Part shown: positions 9,643-17,291 of the stretch, one piece after another
How positions within the stretch are numbered: position 1 is the first letter of the stretch
Layout: every line of letters begins with the position of its first letter
Assembly (NCBI RefSeq): GCF_007990755.1
Contig: NZ_BJXA01000044.1
Location: 1 to 64,000, forward strand
Reading direction: 5' to 3'
Origin: Nocardia ninae NBRC 108245
Lineage (GTDB): Bacteria; Actinomycetota; Actinomycetes; Mycobacteriales; Mycobacteriaceae
Length of the DNA stretch: 64,000 bases
Notes under the pieces: model-generated
The model's database searches: none
Told to the model about the DNA's origin: nothing
Seen by the model: only the letters and a program-made list of their open reading frames with translations
Made by a program: the position numbers and the translations under genes

Positions 9643-10302
9643 ATGCCACGCTGGATGCGCGGCGCCGCGCTCGCCTCCCTGGCCTTCGCGCTACTGGTGC
9701 TCGGTGCCGCGCTGCGCCCGCTCGTCCTGCCGGAATCACACACGGCCGCACCGGTTCTCAATGCTGTCGAGATCGGTTTCGTGCAGGACATGACCGCGCA
9801 CCATCAGCAGGCGCTGATCATGGCGCAACGCCTCGACCGCGCCGTCGATCCTGCGGTGTTGCGACTGACCCAACAGCTCGACGACACCCAGCGGCTGGAG
9901 ATCGGCACCATGCTCGGCTGGTTGCGTTTGGCCAACGCCTCGCCGCTGCCCGCGCGGCCGATGGCGTGGATGCACACCGATGAGGCTCTGCCGCATCAGC
10001 ATTCGGCGCCGGTCGCGCAATCCGAGGGGAAGAAGTCATCGGATAGCGTGATGCCCGGGATGGCGACCATGGCGGAACTCGATGCGCTCGCCGGCGCGCG
10101 CGGTCGTGATGCCGAGATCCTGTTCTTGCAGCTCATGTTTCGCCATCATCAAGGCGGGATTCTGATGGCGCAGGCCGCCGATCATCTGCTGCCGTCCGGG
10201 CCGGTGAAGGAGACGGCGCGTTCGATGATCCACGCTCAGGGACAAGAGGCCGGGCTGATGGGTGTACTGCTCTCCCAACGAGGTGCCGCGCCGCTGCCCT
10301 GA
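9643..10302 (+). CDS. DUF305 family exported protein
   Basis: A 219-residue protein with an N-terminal signal anchor (ALASLAFALLVLGAALRPL, residues about 8-26) and two ferritin-like DUF305 halves. Each half carries the hallmark double histidine: DMTAHHQQALIMAQ and LMFRHHQGGILMAQ. Between them lies a Met/His-rich linker (WMHTDEALPHQHSAP, MPGMATMAELDAL), the sort of segment that binds copper or other soft metals. DUF305 proteins are often found near copper-handling genes, so periplasmic metal binding is a reasonable inference. The start follows the LVIVD stop by two bases. The minus-strand oxidoreductase ends six bases beyond it, convergently. Confidence 0.85.
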   Translation: MPRWMRGAALASLAFALLVLGAALRPLVLPESHTAAPVLNAVEIGFVQDMTAHHQQALIMAQRLDRAVDPAVLRLTQQLDDTQRLEIGTMLGWLRLANASPLPARPMAWMHTDEALPHQHSAPVAQSEGKKSSDSVMPGMATMAELDALAGARGRDAEILFLQLMFRHHQGGILMAQAADHLLPSGPVKETARSMIHAQGQEAGLMGVLLSQRGAAPLP

Positions 10303-10308
10303 CCCGAT

Positions 10309-11067
10309 TCACTGGGCGACATGCAAGCCGAATCCGGTGGACCCTGGCGCTTCCCGGCCGTGCTCCAATCGCAGGCTTCGGTCGTAGTCGCCGCCACCTT
10401 GCGGCCGATACCGAATCGGTTCGAGCTTTTCCAGTTCCGACATCCGCCGACGCAGATCGTCAGCGATCTCACCGAACCGCTCGTCGTCGACCCGAATCGT
10501 CCCGTGCACCACGAACGGCGGCAGCACATCCATGCCCGGGTAGTACAAGATTCCGTGCTGAATCGGAAACAACAGATCCTCGATCGGCCCGTTGATGCCC
10601 CGATCGGAATAGGACGGTTCTTTCCCGCCAACCGAAACCACCACCATCGCCCGCCGACCCGCTAACACCCCCGCACCGTATCGCGGTATCGCGTCACCAC
10701 CCGCCCCGTAAGCGAACCCACAGGTGAGGACCCGATCCACCCACCCCTTCATGATCGCGGGCATGCTGAACCACCACAGCGGGAAATGCAGCAGAACAGT
10801 ATCGGCCCACAGCAACTTCTCCTGCTCAGCGCGAATATCTGCGCTCAGCGTTCCATTTCGATACGCCTCCCCGGAGGCCAACATGAAGTTCGACTCCCCC
10901 ACCGCCCCGAAGTCCTCAGCATCCGCCTGCGCCTTCCACCCCATTCCATACAGATCAGTTATCCGGACCTCATGCCCATCCGCCCGCAACTGTTCCACCG
11001 CAACGTCTTTCAACGCCCCGGTCAATGAGCCGGGCTCAGGGTGCGCGTACACGACAAGTACGTTCAT
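10309..11067 (-). CDS. NAD(P)H-dependent quinone oxidoreductase, flavodoxin-like fold
   Basis: A 252-residue soluble flavoprotein of the NQO1/MdaB (Flavodoxin_2) family. The N-terminal MNVLVVYAHPEPGSLTGAL is the classic beta1-loop that binds FMN/FAD phosphate. The loop LLHFPLWWFSMPAIMKGW and the segment VLTCGFAYGAG are also characteristic. Members reduce quinones by two electrons to protect against redox stress. The start at 11067 was chosen because it places the flavin-binding strand at the N-terminus; the reading frame stays open for another hundred codons upstream without similarity. It stands alone, convergent with the DUF305 gene. Confidence 0.88.
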   Translation of the reverse strand: MNVLVVYAHPEPGSLTGALKDVAVEQLRADGHEVRITDLYGMGWKAQADAEDFGAVGESNFMLASGEAYRNGTLSADIRAEQEKLLWADTVLLHFPLWWFSMPAIMKGWVDRVLTCGFAYGAGGDAIPRYGAGVLAGRRAMVVVSVGGKEPSYSDRGINGPIEDLLFPIQHGILYYPGMDVLPPFVVHGTIRVDDERFGEIADDLRRRMSELEKLEPIRYRPQGGGDYDRSLRLEHGREAPGSTGFGLHVAQ

Positions 11068-11228
11068 TCCAGCTTCCGTCACACCCCCCTCGCAACACCC
11101 CACCCACCACAGGAATTCCAACCCATATTCGCACCCCGAATACTGTTGCAGCGGAACATTTTCCACCCAACCAGGTTGCGATAGCCGATGAACATAAGTT
11201 GTCGGTGGGTGCCGGTAACGTGCGGCGC

Positions 11229-11582
11229 ATGCCCTCCTCGGTGCACGAAGCCATGCACTGCCTACCCGCACGCAACGAGTACATTGACGTAATAATGGCC
11301 GCACTCCCCGCAGGAGCGGCCCGGCACTTCTTGGAGATGCTGATGATGACCAAATCCGGCCCGTACGTGAGCGCACACTTCAATGAGCTCTACGCCGAAG
11401 GCAAGTCCGAGGGCGTCGCCCAAGGCAAGGCCCAATCCTTGCTGATACTGGCCGTCAAACATTTCCCTACGGGCCCTCAGATAGAAGCCAAGGTCAACAG
11501 CTGTACCGACCCGGCCCAGCTCGACCAGTGGACCAGACGAGCCATCACAGCAGACTCGATCGAGGAAGTGTTCGCCGACTAG
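11229..11582 (+). pseudogene. C-terminal remnant of an Rpn/YadD-like (DUF4351-type) protein
   Basis: The last 117 codons resemble the C-terminal third of a protein family frequent in Streptomyces and Nocardia: an EYIDVIMAALPAGAARHFLEML stretch, a GKSEGVAQGKAQSLL helix with repeated Gly-Glu/Gln, and a closing CTDPAQLDQWTRRA then ITADSIEEVF. Intact members are about 290 residues, so more than half of the protein, including the nuclease-like N-terminal domain, is missing. Upstream in the same frame there is only low-complexity sequence. I read it as a 5'-truncated relic. A short expressed protein from the ATG at 11229 or a GTG near 11202 cannot be excluded. Confidence 0.6.
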
Positions 11583-11742
11583 CCGCAGTGCTGCGGATCC
11601 AGGGCTCCGGTCGGCCGTCCCCGCTGAGGTGGCGGCCGACCACACGGTTGAGGTCGAGAAGCCAGGATTCTCGCGGAACGACGACCGATACCGACCAAGC
11701 GTCGCCCAGAACCGAAGGTGACCGGGGCGAGAGGCGCAGGCG

Positions 11743-12318
11743 CTAGGACTCTTCGGTGAAGCGGTACCAGTTTCCCTGGAAGGTTTCGTATCCGATGCCG
11801 GAGGTGGGGGTGCCGAGGTAGGGCGGGGCGGTGTCGGGGAAGTAGGCGAAACCCTTGGCGGAGTTGGATTCTTCGCCTTGGGTGTAGAAGAGGCAGCCGC
11901 CGTCTCGGCGGGTGATGTAGGTGATGGTGTAGACGCCCAGGCGGGTGCGGTTGCCGGGGTTGGCGCAGTCGGCGGCTTGGTTTTGCAGGATGTTGCGGGA
12001 CAGTTTCCAGCCGGTGGTTTCGGGGACGTCGTACCAGACGAGCGCGACGAAGATGCCGATCACAAGGGGGGCGATGAGGCTGTAGAAGAAGGAGCGGTAG
12101 CGGAACAGGCCGATCAGCGCGAACAGCAGCGCGACCGCGCCGAGGATGCCGATGGCCGACCACAGGACCACCTGGACGGGGAAGGTGCCGTCGGCCGCCA
12201 ACTGCCAGAACAAGGCTAGGCAGCACAACACGATCAGGGCTGTCAGGAGCCCCATCCAGAGAATGAACCAACTCGGGGTGCGGCGCGTGGTTCCGGTGGT
12301 GTTCACGGTGCTCAACAT
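11743..12318 (-). CDS. Hypothetical membrane protein with extracytoplasmic tail
   Basis: A 191-residue product with three predicted membrane helices at roughly residues 15-38, 50-70 and 78-97 (FILWMGLLTALIVLCCLALF; VVLWSAIGILGAVALLFALI; FYSLIAPLVIGIFVALVW). The remaining 90 residues are polar, contain two cysteines (ADCANPG and GGCLFY) and several Tyr/Trp, and probably lie outside the membrane. I do not recognise the family. The ATG at 12318 puts the first helix near the N-terminus; a GTG at 12375 is the alternative. It is a single gene between the relic at 11.2-11.6 kb and a block of tandem repeats. Confidence 0.6.
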   Translation of the reverse strand: MLSTVNTTGTTRRTPSWFILWMGLLTALIVLCCLALFWQLAADGTFPVQVVLWSAIGILGAVALLFALIGLFRYRSFFYSLIAPLVIGIFVALVWYDVPETTGWKLSRNILQNQAADCANPGNRTRLGVYTITYITRRDGGCLFYTQGEESNSAKGFAYFPDTAPPYLGTPTSGIGYETFQGNWYRFTEES

Positions 12319-12408
12319 ACGGGGGGTATACCCGGATGGACCGCGAAATCCCGTTAACCCAACGGCGTTCAGCACACGCCGGGCAGATTCCTGCGCCGCG
12401 GGAGGTAC

Positions 12409-12690
12409 GCACCGGAGCTATGCCGGACCGAAGAACGAACACCTCGGCCGCAAAGACTACGGCTGCCAGATACCTGCGCCGAAACGACGCGGGGACGTAC
12501 ACATCAGAATTACGCCGGACCGAAGAACGAACACCTCGGCCGAGAAGACTACGGCTGCCAGATTTCCGCGCCGAGCGATGCGGGACGCCGCACCGGAGCT
12601 ACCGGGCCGACGAGCGAACCGCTCAGTCGAGAAGACTATGGCAGCCAGATTTCCGCGCCGAGCGAAGCCGGGAAGTATGCCCCGAATCTG
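12409..12690. repeat. Three imperfect tandem repeats of about 87-92 bp
   Basis: Three adjacent units share the order GCACCGGAGCTA, CGGACCGAAGAACGAAC, GACTACGGCTGCCAGAT and CGCGCCGAGCGA. The GACTAYGG anchor occurs at 12455, 12547 and 12634, giving spacings of 92 and 87 bases. A partial fourth unit (GGCAGATTCCTGCGCCGCG) precedes them at about 12380. The third unit is the most diverged. The block lies in a non-coding gap, and the frames that cross it are composition-driven. No spacers as in a CRISPR are present. Confidence 0.7.
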
Positions 12691-12717
12691 CGCCGCGCTG
12701 AGGAGTCGGCGAATACA

Positions 12718-12749
12718 CGAACGCCCCGGTCAAAAGACCAGGGCGTTCG
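12718..12749. terminator. Hairpin terminator
   Basis: A 14-bp stem with one mismatch (12718-12731 against 12736-12749) encloses an AAAA loop; the arms read CGAACGCCCCGGTC and GACCAGGGCGTTCG. It lies downstream of the minus-strand SCO6745-family gene and after the tandem repeats. Without a U-tract its direction cannot be settled. Confidence 0.6.
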
Positions 12750-13157
12750 CAAATTATCCGTTCAGCGCGCAATCAGAGCGGCGGAAACCCCGACGACCCG
12801 GTGGCCATCCAATTCCAGAACATCGCTGCACGATTGGCGAGCAACGCGACAACGTCGAGGACAACGCTTCCCATAAATCTTCCTCACATCCGACAATCTC
12901 CAGTGCAGCGCCCAGGGTAGCCGATCCAGCCTGCGCCGACCTGGCCGCCAACGACAATCCCGCCGCCCCATCGCAGTGGACCAGGGATTCCTTGCCGCCT
13001 AACGCTTCGCAGGGAGCGCAGCGCTTTGGCCGCGCGGCGACGACGGTGCACAAATCATCGCCGCGCTGGGCGTGACCATCCGCTGCCGCACCCCAGGTCC
13101 TGGAAACGGCCGCTGGACGCAGATGAGCGTCGATGGTGCCCTGACGACCCGAGAGGC
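12750..13157. other. Gene-free stretch
   Basis: About 400 bases in which I find no convincing gene. Minus-strand frames give Ala/Ser/Cys-rich peptides without an initiation signal, which may be the remains of a small exported protein but cannot be assigned. Confidence 0.4.
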
Positions 13158-13898
13158 TCAGCGAGCCAGGGCAACCTGGTGCGCGGCGGAGAGCAAGGCG
13201 GCCAGTTCCTGCTGCTCGGACTCGTCGAGAACCTCGAAGTAGGGCTGGATCATTCGATCGGTCAACGCCTCCGCTGCCACCCAGCGATCGCGCTGTTCGG
13301 CCGTGATCTCCTCGAACGGTTCCGGCCAACCGAGCAGCCGAGCCTGATCAGGCCCGTCGAGTATGGGCGACCCGGCGATGAGGATCGCCTGCAATGGTGT
13401 CAGCAGGTTCGCTGTCAAAGCCATGAAGTGCAGCCCACCACGCAGTTCGCGAAGGAGGTGAACCAACTGCAAAACTCTGGCAGAGCCGTTCTGCGGCAAC
13501 GGCATTGCGCGCCACCCCGCGAACAGCGCCAACCCGGCGGGCGATGCCGCGGTCACGACCGCCTGCAGCAGTTCCGCCAGCCTGTCCGCCTCCGGGAACG
13601 CGACGAGCTTGCGCCGGCCGAAGTCCTGGCATGCCACAAGGTAACCGCGGGCGGCGTCGGCGGGCGGGATCGGTACGGATTCCCAGGCCGACCGGACCCG
13701 GTCCGGCGCGAAGAACCCGAACGCCGCGGTGACCACGTCGGCATCCACCTCACCGAGCACGCCGCCGCGACCGCGGGTGTAGGGGCCGTGGAATCCGTCC
13801 ACCCCGGTTGCACGCCCGAATTCTTTTGCCTCGCGCGACATCATGAACGCCCCACCCAACTCGAGGACGTGCTTCTTGACCGTAACCGCGGTTGCCAT
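13158..13898 (-). CDS. SCO6745-family protein
   Basis: A 246-residue soluble helical protein. The N-terminal pattern (ELGGAFMMSREAKEFGRATG, GFHGPYTRGRGGVLGEV, VVTAAFGFFAPDRV) matches the actinobacterial SCO6745 family, whose members are about 270 residues and whose biochemistry is unknown; some carry a degenerate winged-helix. I chose the ATG at 13898 because GCAGGA lies nine bases upstream; an ATG at 13907 is in frame but has the purine run directly against it. A near-palindrome sits 40 bases upstream and may control it. The gene is divergent from the eroded epimerase gene at 14 kb. Confidence 0.72.
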   Translation of the reverse strand: MATAVTVKKHVLELGGAFMMSREAKEFGRATGVDGFHGPYTRGRGGVLGEVDADVVTAAFGFFAPDRVRSAWESVPIPPADAARGYLVACQDFGRRKLVAFPEADRLAELLQAVVTAASPAGLALFAGWRAMPLPQNGSARVLQLVHLLRELRGGLHFMALTANLLTPLQAILIAGSPILDGPDQARLLGWPEPFEEITAEQRDRWVAAEALTDRMIQPYFEVLDESEQQELAALLSAAHQVALAR

Positions 13899-13937
13899 AT
13901 CCGTCATTCCTGCGTCCGATTCGCTCAATCTCACAGG

Positions 13938-13953
13938 CTATAGTTAACCATAG
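13938..13953. promoter_or_regulatory. Palindrome in the promoter region of the SCO6745-family gene
   Basis: CTATAGTTAACCATAG is a 16-bp palindrome with a single mismatched pair. It lies about 40 bp upstream of the minus-strand gene, where an operator would be expected. No cognate regulator is adjacent. Confidence 0.4.
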
Positions 13954-13969
13954 TCAGAGTGATCAGTCA

Positions 13970-14717
13970 TTACCCAGCGAACAGTGGGTGCCGACGCCGA
14001 CCGAGGTCGGCAGCGCCGCCGAGTTCGGACTCCGGGAGCGAATCGCCATCTCCCAGTACCGATCCGGCCGATTGCGCTGGGCTGCGAATCGCCGAGTCCT
14101 CGACGAGCCACGACACGCACACGGAACGGTTCACCGCCCACAGCGCGACACCACCGTAGGTCGCAGCTCGACCGATGCCGTCGTGCGCCATTCAACGAGC
14201 AGGACCCACCGCACCGATGGCCTGCCTGCCGAATGAGTACGCAAGCCCCGAATACCAGGGTGATATCCCTACTCGGCAACGCAACCCTTATTGGAATCCC
14301 CCGAAATTGGAAACCCCGAGGGCAGGGTGGTCAGCTTCGACCGCGTCGACATCGGCAATCCGCATGCCGTCGCCTTCGTTCCGGACGCCACCGAGGAGTC
14401 GGCCCGCAGGGGTCGGCGCCTGGGCGGCCCGCCACCCCGGCATTCGGTCCGGACGGCACCAACGTGCAACTCTGCATTGCCGTCGACAGGCAAACGTTGA
14501 AACTCCAGATCTGGGAACGCGGCGCCGGCTAGACGCTGCTGGCATCGGGCAGCAGCAGCTGCGCGGCCGCGTATAGTGCCTTCCGCGCTGGATACGTCGA
14601 CAGGTCGGTCACGGTTACTATGCCAGGCGGCGAGTCACGGTGCTCATCGATAACGACCGAATTCATTTACCGGGGCGCTGCGAGTTCGTCGCCCACGGCA
14701 GCACGTTCGACAGCTGA
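13970..14717 (+). pseudogene. Eroded diaminopimelate epimerase (DapF-like) gene
   Basis: Pieces of a DapF-family protein occur in order in all three forward frames. Best preserved are FDRVDIGNPHAVAFVPDATEE (14339-14395), FGPDGTNVQLCIAV to IWERGAG (14443-14529), TLLASGSSSCAAAYSAF (14533-14583), VTVTMPGGES and, after another shift, a terminal EFVAHGSTFDS ending at 14717. The codon after ERGAG is TAG where the family has Glu in GET, so the catalytic loop itself is broken. At least two further frameshifts are needed. Weaker traces further upstream (SAAEFGLR; a GLRI segment; HTERFTAHSA) suggest that a nearly full-length copy once stood here. The SGSSS version of the cysteine loop places it in a DapF paralogue group rather than in housekeeping DapF. 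Confidence 0.72.
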
Positions 14718-14798
14718 CACGCAAGGTGATCATCCGGGCGACGGCACCGTCGCCGTAGCGAAAGGGGCGCTCAGATTTCGGATACCGGTGGGGTTTCG

Positions 14799-15236
14799 GT
14801 GGCAAGCGAAATGAAGCTGTATGTCGTGATCAATCGGTTGCTCCGCGAGGACCCCGGCCGGGCGATCAACGTCGCGGCCCACGCGATGGCGGGACTCGTC
14901 GCCAAAGCAGCATGCAAGGCGCCCGACTTGCTCCAAGCGATGGCATTCATCGACTACCCCGACGCGTCGGGCACCTCGCACGACTTCATCTCCGCCCACG
15001 GCCTGATCGTCCTGTCGGCCAAAACCGGTCAGCTGAAGACGCTTCGGCGCACCTTCACCGAGCAGGATGTCCACTCGATCGACTTCTGCGACGGCATGCT
15101 CGACGGATCGACCGACGAACAACTCGCCCGCGTCGCGGCAACTCCCGAGGAAGACATCGTCCCGCTGTGTGTCGCGGCGTTCGGACCGGTGGACACCATC
15201 GACCCGCATACCCGCCGACTGTCGCTATGGCGATAG
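14799..15236 (+). CDS. DUF2000-like (PTH2-fold) protein
   Basis: A 145-residue cytosolic protein starting with GTG at 14799 (ATG at 14811 also possible). The opening KLYVVINRLLREDPGRAINVAAHAMAGLVA resembles the first strand-helix unit of DUF2000 proteins, which share the fold of type 2 peptidyl-tRNA hydrolase, and the length is normal for that family. The later DGMLDGSTDEQLARVAAT and CVAAFGPVDTIDPHTRRLSLWR keep the alternation of the fold. No function has been assigned to the family. The gene lies right after the epimerase relic and just before the first glcB-end repeat. The family call is moderate, as it rests on pattern alone. Confidence 0.6.
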   Translation: MASEMKLYVVINRLLREDPGRAINVAAHAMAGLVAKAACKAPDLLQAMAFIDYPDASGTSHDFISAHGLIVLSAKTGQLKTLRRTFTEQDVHSIDFCDGMLDGSTDEQLARVAATPEEDIVPLCVAAFGPVDTIDPHTRRLSLWR

Positions 15237-15286
15237 CGCAAGCTCGTCTGCGCGTTTTGATTGTGACGGAACGGCATTCGAACTGA

Positions 15287-15430
15287 TCCAGCAACCGAAG
15301 TAGCCCCCGCCGGGTGTCGCCGGCGCGGGGCGTCGAGCTGACAATTGCTGATAGGCGCTTCTTTTCAAGCGCTGGGGTCACTCTCCTTGCAAGGTCACCT
15401 TGACCTCGCGGTGACGCCCATGCATCACCG
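15287..15430. repeat. Copy A of the glcB 3'-end/terminator repeat (most diverged)
   Basis: This 144-base stretch aligns over its whole length with the 3' end of glcB and its terminator at 46.3 kb: a degenerate CCCGCCGGGTGTCGCCGGCGCGGGG hairpin region, then GATAGGCGCTTCTTTTC, then a decayed coding end whose reverse strand still reads PVMHGRHREVKV where glcB has [12 protein letters not shown]. Similarity by eye is about 70 percent. No glcB-like sequence extends further. Confidence 0.7.
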
Positions 15431-15591
15431 GCCTGGTCTATCCGACCGACCGCGAAGAGAAGTCCAGGGTGCCGGAGCCGATTACGACGCCCGGAATATG
15501 CCGGGCGGAGGAGGCATTGGCATGCCTCCCCACCCACTGTCGCGCCCGCCGAAACTGCCGCCGCCCGAACACACCACGCACAGCATCGGCG

Positions 15592-16245
15592 TCAATAGTC
15601 GACGAGCTGGGCTTGGTGCGCGAAGATGGCGGCTTGGACACGGTTGCCCGCCCCGATGCGCTGCAGAATCGCGCTGACGTGTGCTTTCACTGTTCCCTCT
15701 GCGATGAAGAGCTGCTTGGCGATCTCTCGGTTGGACAGGCCCTGACCGAGGAGGGTCAGTACGTCGCGTTCCCGTTGCGTCAGACTTGACACTCGCTCGC
15801 GCGCGGCGTTCTTGCGTTCGAGGGTAGTGCCGCTGAGCTCGGTGATCACGCGATGGGCGATGCGCGGCGAGAGGAAAGCAGCCCCGTTCGCCGCCGCGTG
15901 GACGCCCATGAGTAGTTCACGAGGATCGGAGGCCTTGAGCAGGAACCCTTTTACACCGGCGGCGAGCGCACGCGCGACATAGTCGCCCTCGTCGAACGTG
16001 GTCACGATGACCACCGCGACCTCGGGGTGGGTTTCGCGTAGCTCGGCGGCGGCACCCAGCCCGTCAAGCACTGGCATCCTGATGTCGAGCAGCGCGACGT
16101 CGGGCTGGTGCACCTGCGTCAGTGCGACGGCCTCCCGCCCGTCCGCGGCTTCCGCGACCACTTCGATGCCGGGATCGCTGGCCAGAATCGCACGCACCCC
16201 CGCCCGAATCATGGCCTCGTCATCGGCCAGCAGAACCCGGATCAC
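15592..16245 (-). CDS. NarL/FixJ-family response regulator
   Basis: A 217-residue two-domain regulator. The receiver has the acidic pair DDE at 8-10, phospho-acceptor Asp54 in LLDIRMP, Thr83 in VIVTTFDEGDYV and Lys104 in FLLKAS. The C-terminal LuxR-type helix-turn-helix is complete (LTQRERDVLTLLGQG, NREIAKQLFIAEGTVKAHV). It is the last gene of a three-gene minus-strand operon: its ATG overlaps the kinase stop by ATGA. It should be phosphorylated by that kinase and bind DNA as a dimer, probably including its own operon promoter near 18.75 kb; that last point is inference. Confidence 0.95.
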   Translation of the reverse strand: MIRVLLADDEAMIRAGVRAILASDPGIEVVAEAADGREAVALTQVHQPDVALLDIRMPVLDGLGAAAELRETHPEVAVVIVTTFDEGDYVARALAAGVKGFLLKASDPRELLMGVHAAANGAAFLSPRIAHRVITELSGTTLERKNAARERVSSLTQRERDVLTLLGQGLSNREIAKQLFIAEGTVKAHVSAILQRIGAGNRVQAAIFAHQAQLVDY

Positions 16246-17291
16246 TCCGCCCCCGCCCGAACCGGCATGCGGGCGGTGACTGTGAAAACCGATCCGTCGT
16301 CGTCGACCTGAAGCGTCCCACCCAGCAGCTGAACTCGTTCGGCGAGACCGAGCAGCCCACTGCCCCGCCCATCGCCGGTTCCCACGCTGCGCCCAGCACC
16401 GCCGGACTTCACGTCACGACTGTTACGGCCGCCGGTTGCCTCGGTACCGATGCCGACTGCCTGCGCAGTGATCGGGTTGGTGACTACGAGGCCGAATTCG
16501 TCTCCGTGCTGCTCGATTTCGATCCGCACGCCGGCGCCGGGCGCGTGTCGGGCGGCGTTGGTCAGCGTTTCCTGCACGACGCGGCGGAGAGCCGATTCGA
16601 CCAGGGGTGGCAGATGGTCGCGTAGCTCGCTCTGGACCAGGTCAACTGTCATGCCGACGGTCCGGGCGCGGGCAATCAGCGCCTCGACGGACATGCTCGG
16701 TGGCTCGACGGCCACGGTGTGGTCGGCTCGGAGCATGCTGACGGTTCGGCGTAGCTCGTCGGAGGCGGTCACTGCGGAGGCTCGTAAGAGACTCGCAGCC
16801 TGGCGGTTCGATTCGTTCAGGTCGGCGCTGAGCTCCAGGGCGCCTGCCTGCACAGCGATCAAGGCCAGTTCATGGCCGAGGGCGTCGTGCATGTCGGTGG
16901 CGATGCGGGCCCGTTCGCGTAGGCGTGCGCTTTCTTCGGCCAGCACCTGGGTCTGCTCCAGGTGGCGGATTCGTTCCTGACCGACTGCGAGCAGTTCGGC
17001 CTGTTGCCGCCGGAACCTGCCGATCACCCACGGCAGCGCCACGAACAGCGCCAGCGACATGACCGCGCCGACGGCCTCGGCGACATCGACCACCGCGATC
17101 AGCGCCGCCGCGGCGAGAGCGACCAGTAGCACCGGCCCACCGTGCCGCTCCGGCAGGCGCCGGCCCTGTATGTAGGCGGCGGCGAAGAGCGCCACGAACA
17201 GCAACTGCCGCCAGCCTGGAAGCCCCTCTGTCGCAAGTCCGTTCAGCGCGCCACCCACCGCCGTGACCGCGAGCAGAGCGCTGTACCTCAT
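16242..17291 (-). CDS. Sensor histidine kinase, HisKA_3 type
   Basis: A 349-residue membrane kinase with about four N-terminal helices (residues 1-90) and no sizeable extracellular domain, so it probably senses within the membrane or through a partner. The dimerisation/phosphotransfer helix contains TDMHDALGHELALIAVQAG with phospho-acceptor His135, followed by the HATPase N-box (VVQETLTNAARHAPGA) and G-box (GSGLLGLAERVQLLGG). About 35 Gly/Ser/Arg-rich residues are inserted before the G-box. It overlaps the hydrolase upstream and the regulator downstream by four bases each. This tight coupling makes the upstream serine hydrolase its likely sensory partner or target. Confidence 0.93.
   Translation of the reverse strand: MRYSALLAVTAVGGALNGLATEGLPGWRQLLFVALFAAAYIQGRRLPERHGGPVLLVALAAAALIAVVDVAEAVGAVMSLALFVALPWVIGRFRRQQAELLAVGQERIRHLEQTQVLAEESARLRERARIATDMHDALGHELALIAVQAGALELSADLNESNRQAASLLRASAVTASDELRRTVSMLRADHTVAVEPPSMSVEALIARARTVGMTVDLVQSELRDHLPPLVESALRRVVQETLTNAARHAPGAGVRIEIEQHGDEFGLVVTNPITAQAVGIGTEATGGRNSRDVKSGGAGRSVGTGDGRGSGLLGLAERVQLLGGTLQVDDDGSVFTVTARMPVRAGAE

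Noticed and set aside
12409-12690. CRISPR array
   Set aside because: Units are 87-92 bp, imperfect over their whole length and have no conserved-repeat/unique-spacer alternation; no cas genes are nearby.
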